This document shows, piece by piece, positions 33,482-41,768 of a stretch of 64,000 nucleotides of DNA. Position 1 is the stretch's first letter. The number at the start of each line of letters is the position of its first letter. The notes under the pieces are model-generated. The model ran no database searches, was not told the DNA's origin, and worked only from the letters and a program-made list of their open reading frames with translations. The DNA is from Ruminococcus flavefaciens (GTDB lineage Bacteria; Bacillota; Clostridia; Oscillospirales; Ruminococcaceae), in the NCBI GenBank assembly GCA_002371825.1, contig DFHF01000045.1, forward strand, positions 1 through 64,000, read 5' to 3'. The position numbers and the translations under genes are program-made.

Positions 33482-35232
33482 TGGGAAAAGATAAAAGCGG
33501 CTCCTTTGGCTGGCTTCTCAGTCAGTCAGGCGAGCGAAAAGGGAAATTCATTGCAAGCGTTATTCTTGCAGCACTGAGCATGATATGCGGTATCGTGCCC
33601 TACTATTTCATTGCAGATATAGTAAAGGACCTGCTCAGCGGCAGCACTGACAAGAGCGCATATATACTGAACTGTGTCATAATACTTGCGCTGTGGCTGG
33701 GACATTCGCTGTTTCATGCACTTTCAACAGCAAACTCCCACCTTGCAACATTCCACACCCTTGCAGTGATAAGAAAAAAATCACTTGACAAGCTGGCAAA
33801 AATGCCGCTGGGCAATGTTATAAGTCAGCCTTCGGGAGCACTCAAAAGCACAATAGTAGAGCGCATAGACAGCATTGAGACTACCCTTGCACATATACTT
33901 CCTGAATTTACAACGGGAATAGGAGCACCTATAATCATAATTATATACACATTTATCATAAGCTGGAAGCTTGGTCTCGCAGCACTTATCACAGTCCCGC
34001 TGGGAATCATATGCTATGCTCTTATGATGTTCGGATACGAAGAGAACTATGCGAGAACTGTCAGGGCAACAAAAGCTCTCAATGCCGTTACAACTGAATA
34101 TATCAACGGTATCGAGGTAATAAAGGTATTCGGAAAGGCTCAGTCAAGCTATGAAAAATTCGCTGCCGCAGCAAAGGAAAGCGCCTCCAGCTTTGTTGAC
34201 TGGATGAGAAAATGCAACGTTTATATGACTTTTGCAATGTGCATAATGCCTGCCACTATGCTCTCTGTTCTGCCTATCGGCGGTATAATGGCCATTCACG
34301 GCACCATAAGCACTGCTGACTTCATCACTGTTATAATCCTTACAGTAGGACTTATAGAACCTCTTATCGGAGTAATGTCCTACTCCGACGATATCGCACA
34401 GATGGATACCATAGTCACCGAAGTAAGGAACATATTAGACGCTCCCGAAATGGAGCGCCCTGAGAAGCTTACAAAGAATATCAGCGGCGGAGACATCGTA
34501 CTTGACGATGTGCATTTCAGCTATTCAGACAAGGAGATACTCCATGGTATTTCAATGACCATACACAGCGGAGAATTCATAGCACTTGTAGGACCTTCCG
34601 GCAGCGGAAAATCCACAGTTGCAAGACTTATCGCAAGCCTTTGGGATACAGACAGCGGCAGCATATCCCTGGGCGGAGTTGATATCAGGGACATCCCTCT
34701 CAACGACTACAATAAAAAGATAGCCTACGTCTCACAGGACAACTTCCTTTTTGATCTTTCAGTGCGTGAGAACATCCGTCTCGGTGACCAGTCAGCCACA
34801 GATAAGGAAGTGGAAGAAGCTGCCAGGAAATGCGGCTGCCATGATTTCATAATGGGACTTGAAAAGGGCTATGATACTGTTGTAGGAACCTCCGGCGGGC
34901 ATCTCTCAGGCGGAGAGCGTCAGCGTATCGCCATTGCAAGAGCAATGCTGAAAAATGCAGATATAATAATCCTGGATGAGGCTACAGCCTATACCGACCC
35001 TGAAAACGAAGCTCTTATCCAGCGCAGTGTGGCCAGTCTTGTAAAGGGAAAAACTCTGATCGTTATCGCACACAGACTTTCCACAGTAAAAAATGCTGAC
35101 AGGCTTTACGTCATCAGTGACGGAAATATCGAGGAACAGGGCACACATGACGAACTGCTGGCAAAGAATGGTCTTTACAGTTCAATGTGGACTGCACATA
35201 TCTCAGTAAAGGACGGCGAAAACGATGTTTAA
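33481..35232 (+). CDS. ABC half-transporter, permease fused to ATPase (first of pair)
   Basis: This 583-residue protein has a six-helix membrane domain (about 20-310) and an ATPase domain with Walker A GPSGSGKST, signature LSGGERQRIAIARA and Walker B IIILDEATAY. It overlaps the next gene by 8 bases, the mark of a heterodimeric exporter-type transporter. The pair with an AraC regulator resembles iron-siderophore import by exporter-fold transporters (YbtPQ, IrtAB); drug or peptide export is the alternative. The signature and Walker motifs look intact. Confidence 0.9.
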   Translation: MGKDKSGSFGWLLSQSGERKGKFIASVILAALSMICGIVPYYFIADIVKDLLSGSTDKSAYILNCVIILALWLGHSLFHALSTANSHLATFHTLAVIRKKSLDKLAKMPLGNVISQPSGALKSTIVERIDSIETTLAHILPEFTTGIGAPIIIIIYTFIISWKLGLAALITVPLGIICYALMMFGYEENYARTVRATKALNAVTTEYINGIEVIKVFGKAQSSYEKFAAAAKESASSFVDWMRKCNVYMTFAMCIMPATMLSVLPIGGIMAIHGTISTADFITVIILTVGLIEPLIGVMSYSDDIAQMDTIVTEVRNILDAPEMERPEKLTKNISGGDIVLDDVHFSYSDKEILHGISMTIHSGEFIALVGPSGSGKSTVARLIASLWDTDSGSISLGGVDIRDIPLNDYNKKIAYVSQDNFLFDLSVRENIRLGDQSATDKEVEEAARKCGCHDFIMGLEKGYDTVVGTSGGHLSGGERQRIAIARAMLKNADIIILDEATAYTDPENEALIQRSVASLVKGKTLIVIAHRLSTVKNADRLYVISDGNIEEQGTHDELLAKNGLYSSMWTAHISVKDGENDV

Positions 35233-36958
35233 GATACTGAAAAACTTCTTTGCTTTCTGCGATGCAGAGGACAGAAAGCGCTTCTACGCTTCAATAGTCC
35301 TGAGCCTGTTTCAGGCACTGTTTGAGGCTCTGAAAATACCTGCCATAGCCTGCATGGCAAAGGCACTTCTCGATGATGATGTGACCGGAAAGACCTGTCT
35401 GACCTGTCTGTGCATAATGCTTGTAAGCATTATCGGTTCAGGCTCATTCAAGGCAAAAGCAACTATGCTCCAGACTGAGGGCGGATATAACACCTGCGCT
35501 AACAAGCGTATGCAGCTTGCTGAGCACCTGCGCTACCTGCCCATGGGCTACTATAATGAAAACAGTCTCGGAAAGATAATGTCCGTTACCACAAACACAA
35601 TGCAGAATCTTGAAAATGTTGCAACACGAGTAGTTATGCTCGTATGCTCCGGACTTCTCACAACAGCTGTCATCACAGCAATGATACTTTTCTATGACTG
35701 GCGGATAGGACTTATCCTCTGCGGCGGACTTGTGATATTCTTTATAATAAACAGCGGAATGATGAAGGTATCTGCCGGAATGGCAAAACAGAAAATTGAG
35801 AAGGACTCAGCCCTTGTCGCAAAAGTAATAGAGTACATACAGGGCATCTTCGAGGTCAAAGCTTTCCGTCTTACCGGAGACAGGAGCCGTGAGCTCAACT
35901 CTGCAATAGACGAGAATGAGAATGCCAACTCCGCCATGGAGCTCAGACTTATCCCCTTTATGACAATGCAGAGCTTCTGGCTCAAGGCAGTCGGAACAGT
36001 GATAGTGCTTGTCTCAGTCCTGCTCCATATAGACGGAAGTATGGACCTGCTCACCACTATCATCATGATAATCAGCTCATATCTTATATACGCGCAGCTT
36101 GACAATGCGGGAAAATACTCCGCCCTGCTCAGAACAGTTGATGCAAGTGTTCGTCAGGCTCAGGAGATACTTGATACTCCCCAGATGGACATCTCAGGCG
36201 AGGATATCAGACCTGAGAGCCACAATATAGCTGCTGAAAGCATCAGCTTTGCCTATGAAAAGAGAAAGATCATCGATGACATAACTATTGATATACCTGA
36301 ACACACGACCACTGCCATAGTAGGACCTTCAGGCGGCGGAAAGACTACCCTCACATCGCTTCTTTCACGTTTCTGGGATGTTGACGAGGGCAGAGTAACA
36401 CTTGACGGCAGAGACGTCCGGGAATACAGTATGGATGCACTGATGAGAAATTACAGCTTTGTTTTCCAGAGGGTATATCTCTTTGCAGACACCATTGCAA
36501 ACAATATACGTTTTGGTCAGCCGGAAGCGCCTATGGAAAAGGTCATTGAAGCTGCCAAAAAAGCCTGCTGTCACGACTTTATAATGAGTCTCCCCGACGG
36601 TTATGATACAGTTATCGGTGAAGGCGGAGCCTCTCTCTCCGGAGGCGAAAAGCAGCGTCTCTCCATAGCCCGTGCAATAATGAAGGATTCACCCATAATC
36701 GTGCTGGATGAGGCCACAGCAAATGTTGACCCGGAAAACGAAGCCGAGCTGATGAAAGCTATAGAAGCACTCACTCAGGAAAAAACTATCATCATGATAG
36801 CACACAGACTTAAAACTGTTCGTAATGCCGATCAGATCCTGGTAATTGAAAACGGAAAAATCGCTCAGAAGGGCACCCATGAAACACTTATGAGTGAAGA
36901 AGGGATCTACCGCAATTTCATTGAGAGCAGACGTGAAGCTGCCTCATGGAGACTATAA
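35225..36958 (+). CDS. ABC half-transporter, permease fused to ATPase (second of pair)
   Basis: This 577-residue partner of the preceding gene has a membrane domain (about 15-310) and an ATPase with Walker A GPSGGGKTT, signature LSGGEKQRLSIARA and Walker B IIVLDEATANVD. Both ATP sites look complete, so the heterodimer may not have a degenerate site. No terminator was seen directly behind it, only a weak hairpin near 36965-37005. Confidence 0.9.
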   Translation: MFKILKNFFAFCDAEDRKRFYASIVLSLFQALFEALKIPAIACMAKALLDDDVTGKTCLTCLCIMLVSIIGSGSFKAKATMLQTEGGYNTCANKRMQLAEHLRYLPMGYYNENSLGKIMSVTTNTMQNLENVATRVVMLVCSGLLTTAVITAMILFYDWRIGLILCGGLVIFFIINSGMMKVSAGMAKQKIEKDSALVAKVIEYIQGIFEVKAFRLTGDRSRELNSAIDENENANSAMELRLIPFMTMQSFWLKAVGTVIVLVSVLLHIDGSMDLLTTIIMIISSYLIYAQLDNAGKYSALLRTVDASVRQAQEILDTPQMDISGEDIRPESHNIAAESISFAYEKRKIIDDITIDIPEHTTTAIVGPSGGGKTTLTSLLSRFWDVDEGRVTLDGRDVREYSMDALMRNYSFVFQRVYLFADTIANNIRFGQPEAPMEKVIEAAKKACCHDFIMSLPDGYDTVIGEGGASLSGGEKQRLSIARAIMKDSPIIVLDEATANVDPENEAELMKAIEALTQEKTIIMIAHRLKTVRNADQILVIENGKIAQKGTHETLMSEEGIYRNFIESRREAASWRL

Positions 36959-37055
36959 AGCAGAAGCTTTTTCAAATGAGGAGCAGAGTGAGCTGTTTTT
37001 CCGGACGGTGATCTGCTGCCCTTTCTCTCTAATGCATATGACTTGATTTACAAAC

Positions 37056-37174
37056 AAAGCCGGCATTTTTAAGGCTGCTCCCCTTAGCGAAAAAAAGGTT
37101 ACCGAGCCTGAAATTATAGTCTCGTAAAAATAACCTGCGATCCGCCAGAGTGAGCTTTCCTTACTGCCGGCTTT
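37056..37174. ncRNA. structured non-coding region between the ABC operon and adhE (candidate)
   Basis: AAAGCCGGCA (37056-37065) pairs perfectly with TGCCGGCTTT (37165-37174), 100 bases away. Inside, AGGTTA (37096-37101) pairs with TAACCT (37131-37136) around CGAG / CTCG. On the minus strand the inner hairpin is followed by TTTTTTT, like a terminator; on the plus strand the outer stem ends in TTTTC. I compared it with c-di-GMP-I and T-box patterns without a convincing fit. Confidence 0.35.
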
Positions 37175-37248
37175 TCATTTTCTGAATAATCGAAGATAAA
37201 AAGCAGAAACTATTAAAGCAGTTATCTGTTACACATGACTAACACTTA

Positions 37249-37299
37249 TTGACAAAACTTTATCAATATGATATCATAACATTGATAAAAAAATAACGA
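37249..37299 (+). promoter_or_regulatory. adhE promoter with two Rex-like sites
   Basis: A perfect TTGACA (37249-37254), 17-bp spacer and TATCAT (37272-37277). Two 18-bp Rex-like boxes overlap it: 37249-37266 on the -35 and 37282-37299 just after the -10, each matching about 11 of 14 consensus bases. The arms TTTATCAAT / ATTGATAAA (37259-37267 and 37281-37289) form a further dyad. Redox control by Rex is the known mode for adhE in Firmicutes. Confidence 0.6.
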
Positions 37300-37381
37300 A
37301 GAGATGAGCTCACATTGTTTCTCCATGACTTAACGGAACAGGCAGCCGGGATCAGCTCCCCTGCCTTCCGTTAACATCTCT
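37300..37381 (+). promoter_or_regulatory. structured adhE mRNA leader
   Basis: AGAGATG (37300-37306) pairs with CATCTCT (37375-37381) and encloses a hairpin of TTAACGGA and AGGCAG (37330-37345) with CTGCCT and TCCGTTAA (37361-37374). The stem ends 20 bases before the GGAGG of adhE. There is no T-run, so it is not a terminator; it may control stability or processing. Confidence 0.5.
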
Positions 37382-37410
37382 GACAAAGCATTATCAAAAC
37401 GGAGGTAAAT

Positions 37411-40047
37411 ATGAAGAAAAAGAACTATGAAATCACCGACAGCACCGAAAAGCTGGAAAAGGCTATAGAAAGGGTCAGAAAGGCTCAGAAGGAGTTTTCA
37501 TCCTACACACAGGAACAGGTCGATAAGATCTTCCTTGCAGCTGCTTCTGCGGCAAACAAGAACAGGATCCCCCTTGCTAAGCTTGCTGTTGAAGAAACAG
37601 GAATGGGCATAGTTGAGGACAAGGTAATAAAGAATCACTACGCATCAGAATATATCTACAATGCCTACAGAAACGTAAAGACCTGCGGTATAGTTGAGGA
37701 AGACAAAGCCTCCGGCATTACAAAGATCGCAGAGCCTATAGGAGTTATCGCAGCTGTTATCCCTACAACCAACCCCACCTCAACAGCGATCTTCAAGTCA
37801 CTCATTGCTCTCAAGACCCGCAACGGAATTATCATAAGCCCTCACCCGAGAGCTAAAAAATCCACAATCGAAGCTGCAAAAATAGTGCTTGAAGCAGCAG
37901 TTGCAGCAGGTGCACCTGAGGGTATCATTTCATGGATAGACGTTCCCAGTCTTGAAATGACAAATCTTGTAATGGCTGAGGCAGATATAATCCTTGCAAC
38001 AGGCGGTCCCGGAATGGTCAAGGCGGCTTATTCAAGCGGAAAACCGGCAGTCGGAGTAGGTGCCGGAAACACACCGGCTATCATAGACGAATCCGCTGAC
38101 ATCATTCTTGCTGTCAATTCAATAATTCATTCCAAAACATTCGACAACGGAATGATATGTGCATCGGAGCAGTCAACTATCGTCCACAAGAACATCTACA
38201 ATAAAGTTAAAGCTGAATTTGCAGCAAGAGGCTGCTATTTCCTCTCTAAAGAAGAAAAGGAAAAAGTGGGAAAGACTATCCTCATCAACGGTGCTCTCAA
38301 TGCCAAGATAGTCGGCCAGAGTGCCTGCCGTATAGCCGAGCTTGCAGGTGTCACTGTTCCTGAGGGAACAAAGATCCTCATCGGAGAAACTGCAAGCACT
38401 GAGCTCTCCGAGGAATTCGCCCACGAAAAGCTCTCTCCTGTTCTTGCAATGTATAAGGCTGAGGATATCCACGATGCCTTCAATAAAGCAGAAAGACTTA
38501 TCGCAGACGGAGGATATGGACATACATCCTCAATATATCTTGATGTTCTTACACAGCAGGATAAGCTTGAAGAATTCCGCAGCAGAATGAAGACCTGCCG
38601 TATCCTTGTGAATACACCATCATCACAGGGCGGTATAGGTGATATATACAATTTCAGACTCACTCCCTCACTTACACTCGGATGCGGTTCATGGGGAGGA
38701 AATTCCGTAAGCGAAAATGTTGGTGTAAAGCACCTTCTCAATATCAAGACAGTTGCCGAAAGGAGAGAAAATATGCTTTGGTTCAGAGCTCCTGAAAAGA
38801 TATACATGAAGCGCGGCTGCCTTCCTACAGCACTTGACGAGCTGAAAAATGTAATGAACAAGCAGCGTGCATTTATAGTTACAGACAAATTCCTTTACGA
38901 GAACGGCTTTGCAAAGCCGATAACAGATAAGCTCGACGAACTCGGCATACAGCACGCCTCATTCTTTGATGTTGCTCCCGATCCTACACTTGCCTGCGCA
39001 AAAGAAGGTGCAGCACAGATCTCCGTATTCAAGCCTGATGTTATTATCGCACTCGGAGGCGGTTCTGCAATGGATGCAGCAAAGATAATGTGGGTGCTCT
39101 ATGAACATCCCGAGGCTGATTTTGCAGACATGGCAATGCGCTTCATGGATATACGGAAGAGAGTATACACATTCCCCAAAATGGGCGAAAAGGCATATTT
39201 TGTAGCTATCCCGACTTCTGCCGGAACCGGTTCCGAGGTAACACCATTTGCCGTAATAACTGATGAGAGCACAGGTGTAAAGTACCCTCTTGCAGACTAT
39301 GAGCTTCTCCCGAATATGGCTATTATCGACACTGACCTCCACATGACAGCACCCAAGGGACTCACATCAGCTTCCGGAATCGATGCTGTAACTCATGCCC
39401 TTGAAGCATATGCATCTGTAATGGCAACTGATTTCACAGACGGACTTGCACTTAAAGCACTGAAAATAATATTTGAATATCTCCCCCGTGCCTACGATAA
39501 CGGCCCGAATGATCCTGAGGCAAGAGAAAAAATGGCAAATGCAGCAACAATGGCAGGTATGGCCTTCGCAAATGCATTCCTTGGAGTAAGCCATTCTCTT
39601 GCACACAAGCTGGGAGCATATCACCACATCCCTCACGGCATCGCCAATGCACTTGTAATTGAAGATGTGCTTCGCTTCAACGCAGCAGAAACTCCTGCAA
39701 AAATGGGAACCTTCCCACAGTACGATCATCCGCACACACTTGAGCGCTATGCAGAGGTAGCCGACTATCTCGGACTTGGCGGAAAGACAGCAAAGGATAA
39801 GCTTGAAAAGCTGATAGCAGCTATAAGAGATCTTCGCCATAAGATCGGCATAAAGGATACGATAGCAGATTACGGTATTTCTGAGGAAGACTTTATGGCT
39901 ACTCTTGATGAAATGACAGAAAATGCCTTTGACGATCAGTGTACCGGAGCAAATCCCCGTTATCCTCTTCTCAGTGAAATAAAGCAGATGTACCTCAATG
40001 CATATTACGGCAGGACATTCACTGAAAAAGAGTATCCCAAGGCTTGA
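37411..40047 (+). CDS. adhE: bifunctional acetaldehyde-CoA / alcohol dehydrogenase AdhE
   Basis: This 878-residue enzyme reduces acetyl-CoA to ethanol in two steps and regenerates NAD. The N-terminal aldehyde dehydrogenase half (1-450) has the catalytic cysteine C250 in NGMICASEQS. The C-terminal iron-dependent alcohol dehydrogenase half (about 455-878) has GGGSAMDAAK, PTSAGTGSEVTPF and the metal-binding GVSHSLAHKLGAYHHIPHG. Length is normal and both active sites look intact. AACGGAGG precedes the ATG. It is the first gene of an operon with a kinase and a formate channel. Confidence 0.97.
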   Translation: MKKKNYEITDSTEKLEKAIERVRKAQKEFSSYTQEQVDKIFLAAASAANKNRIPLAKLAVEETGMGIVEDKVIKNHYASEYIYNAYRNVKTCGIVEEDKASGITKIAEPIGVIAAVIPTTNPTSTAIFKSLIALKTRNGIIISPHPRAKKSTIEAAKIVLEAAVAAGAPEGIISWIDVPSLEMTNLVMAEADIILATGGPGMVKAAYSSGKPAVGVGAGNTPAIIDESADIILAVNSIIHSKTFDNGMICASEQSTIVHKNIYNKVKAEFAARGCYFLSKEEKEKVGKTILINGALNAKIVGQSACRIAELAGVTVPEGTKILIGETASTELSEEFAHEKLSPVLAMYKAEDIHDAFNKAERLIADGGYGHTSSIYLDVLTQQDKLEEFRSRMKTCRILVNTPSSQGGIGDIYNFRLTPSLTLGCGSWGGNSVSENVGVKHLLNIKTVAERRENMLWFRAPEKIYMKRGCLPTALDELKNVMNKQRAFIVTDKFLYENGFAKPITDKLDELGIQHASFFDVAPDPTLACAKEGAAQISVFKPDVIIALGGGSAMDAAKIMWVLYEHPEADFADMAMRFMDIRKRVYTFPKMGEKAYFVAIPTSAGTGSEVTPFAVITDESTGVKYPLADYELLPNMAIIDTDLHMTAPKGLTSASGIDAVTHALEAYASVMATDFTDGLALKALKIIFEYLPRAYDNGPNDPEAREKMANAATMAGMAFANAFLGVSHSLAHKLGAYHHIPHGIANALVIEDVLRFNAAETPAKMGTFPQYDHPHTLERYAEVADYLGLGGKTAKDKLEKLIAAIRDLRHKIGIKDTIADYGISEEDFMATLDEMTENAFDDQCTGANPRYPLLSEIKQMYLNAYYGRTFTEKEYPKA

Positions 40048-40063
40048 AAAAGGAGAAAAGGCT

Positions 40064-40813
40064 ATGAAACTTGATAATTGTATCTCAGAAAGAATAAACA
40101 AAAAGATATTCCGTGACGGAAACAAATGCATAAAGCTGTTCGATGAGATCTACTCAAAGGCAGATGTTCTTAACGAAGCCCTCAACCATGCAAGAGTTGA
40201 GGAGACAGGTCTGAATATCCCTGAGCTTTACGAGGTAACACGCATTGACGGAAAATGGGCAATAGTATCACAGTTCATTGAAGGCACACGGCTTTCAGAC
40301 CTTATTGCAGCAAATCCGAAGAAGTATGATGAATATATGGATATGTTCGTAGATCTTCAGCTGGATATACAGTCAAAAAGCTGTCCTCTGCTCAGCCGTC
40401 TCAAGGATAAAATGAACCGCAAGATAGAACTCACCGACCTTGATGATACCACAAAATACGATCTTCATACCCGTCTTGACGGCATGAAGAAGCACAATAA
40501 GCTCTGCCACGGAGACTATACTCCCTCTAACATCATCATTGCTCCGGACAATACCCCCTATATCCTTGACTGGGCTCATGCAACACAGGGAAATGCCTCA
40601 GCTGACGCAGCAAGAACATACCTCAAATTCTGTCTTGACGGAAACATTGCAGGTGCAGAAAAATATCTTGATCTGTTCTGCAAAAAGAGCTCCACAGAGA
40701 AGAAGTATGTACAGTCATGGATGCCAATAGTTGCAGCCTCTCAGTCTGTAAAAAAGAAGGACAAGGAGAAAGATATTCTCCTTTCCTGGGTGAATGTAGT
40801 TGACTATGAATAA
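40064..40813 (+). CDS. APH-fold phosphotransferase (aminoglycoside/choline kinase-like)
   Basis: This 249-residue protein has the kinase-like fold of APH enzymes: the catalytic loop LCHGDYTPSNIII and the metal-binding YILDWAHA. The N-terminal lobe is short, with VSQFIEGTRLSDLI as hinge region. Its position between adhE and a formate channel does not suggest antibiotic resistance; a small-molecule kinase role is more likely, with unknown substrate. The start at 40064 is set by AAAAAGGAG. It overlaps the next gene by 8 bases. Confidence 0.82.
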   Translation: MKLDNCISERINKKIFRDGNKCIKLFDEIYSKADVLNEALNHARVEETGLNIPELYEVTRIDGKWAIVSQFIEGTRLSDLIAANPKKYDEYMDMFVDLQLDIQSKSCPLLSRLKDKMNRKIELTDLDDTTKYDLHTRLDGMKKHNKLCHGDYTPSNIIIAPDNTPYILDWAHATQGNASADAARTYLKFCLDGNIAGAEKYLDLFCKKSSTEKKYVQSWMPIVAASQSVKKKDKEKDILLSWVNVVDYE

Positions 40814-41447
40814 AAAAGTCAAAAGCTGGACTGATCTTGCTGCAAATGCTTTTTTATCCGGACTGATGATAAGCGTAGGCGGTGCAGTTTACCTGTTATG
40901 TGAAAACAAGATCATCGGAAGCTTCCTTTTCAGCTTCGGACTTTTCACAATAGTTCAGAGGGGATTTGCTCTGTATACGGGAAAGGTGGGATATATCCCC
41001 GAAAATCCCCCCGTATATATCATCAGTACCCTTGTCACACTTATCGGAAATGCCGCAGGAACTGCATTTGCGGCATTTCTGCTGCAACAGACACGCTTTT
41101 CGCAGACGCTTCGGGAAAAAGCCGGTATATGCATGGAAACCAAGACCAGCGACAGCATTTCAAGTCAGCTTGTTCTCGGAGCATTCTGCGGGATGCTGAT
41201 GTATCTTGCAGTTGACAATGCCAGGGAGAGCCGGAAAAAGAATGCAGATCTGTCCTTTGTTTTCGGCATATGCATACCCGTCATGATATTCATAATATGC
41301 GGCTTCAATCATTCTGTAGCTGATGCATTCTATATGTTTTCTGCCGGTACATTCCCGGAGGATACAGGATACATACTCATCGTTGCCGCCGGCAATGCAG
41401 CAGGCGGAATGACTATCCCGTTCATAAGAAAAGTCTGTCGGCTGTAA
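40806..41447 (+). CDS. formate/nitrite transporter-family channel
   Basis: This 213-residue membrane protein has six predicted helices and family motifs: a short AxxSGLMIxVGG start, GRG-like ALYTGKVGY, GNAAGT repeated as GNAAGG near the end, and GFNHSVADAFYMF. FNT channels move formate, nitrite or hydrosulfide. Next to adhE, export or uptake of formate from mixed-acid fermentation is the likely role. It is about 50 residues shorter than typical FocA. The start is ATG 40806 inside the preceding gene's end. Confidence 0.85.
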   Translation: MNKKVKSWTDLAANAFLSGLMISVGGAVYLLCENKIIGSFLFSFGLFTIVQRGFALYTGKVGYIPENPPVYIISTLVTLIGNAAGTAFAAFLLQQTRFSQTLREKAGICMETKTSDSISSQLVLGAFCGMLMYLAVDNARESRKKNADLSFVFGICIPVMIFIICGFNHSVADAFYMFSAGTFPEDTGYILIVAAGNAAGGMTIPFIRKVCRL

Positions 41448-41536
41448 TAATGTAACGTAAAGCTCATTTTTCCATTTTTGGCAAAACAAAGTGCAGAAAA
41501 AATAATTGGATTAGTTCTTGCACTATGACAACTAAA

Positions 41537-41578
41537 AATAAGGCAGGAAGAAGAACACCCTTCCCTGCCTTATTTTTT
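41537..41578. terminator. bidirectional terminator after the formate channel
   Basis: AATAAGGCAGGAAG pairs with CTTCCCTGCCTTATT (one bulge) and has TTTTTTT on the plus side and TTATTTTTA on the minus side. Confidence 0.85.
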
Positions 41579-41768
41579 TGCAAAAAGATGATCGCACCAG
41601 TTTCCTGATGCGATACCTGATCTGTCCCCTTAGGAAAACTCCGGAACAAAAAAGGAACTGTTTTCCGAAGCAATGAAACGATCGAACATATTGTGCAGAA
41701 TTGTTCTGTCGTCCATGTAATAATGATACAACAAATACACCTCTGAGTAAATGTGCTTTTATCCCATT
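41579..41768. other. intergenic tail without a clear gene
   Basis: It holds a small hairpin (ATCGCA / TGCGAT near 41590-41614) and a 28-codon minus-strand ORF (41716-41630) without a ribosome binding site. No recognised element. Confidence 0.4.

Noticed and set aside
37056..37174. c-di-GMP-I or T-box riboswitch
   Set aside because: GGTTACCGA resembles part of these motifs, but the other conserved segments and the correct hairpins are missing.
39367..40131. 254-codon minus-strand ORF opposite the end of adhE
   Set aside because: It is Cys-rich with no family pattern and lies antisense to conserved AdhE motifs.
40064..40813. Aminoglycoside resistance gene
   Set aside because: The APH fold alone is not specific, and co-transcription with adhE and a formate channel points to metabolism.
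41630..41716. 28-codon minus-strand ORF behind the PBP-AraC gene
   Set aside because: It has protein-like composition but no ribosome binding site, and is too short to support without conservation data.
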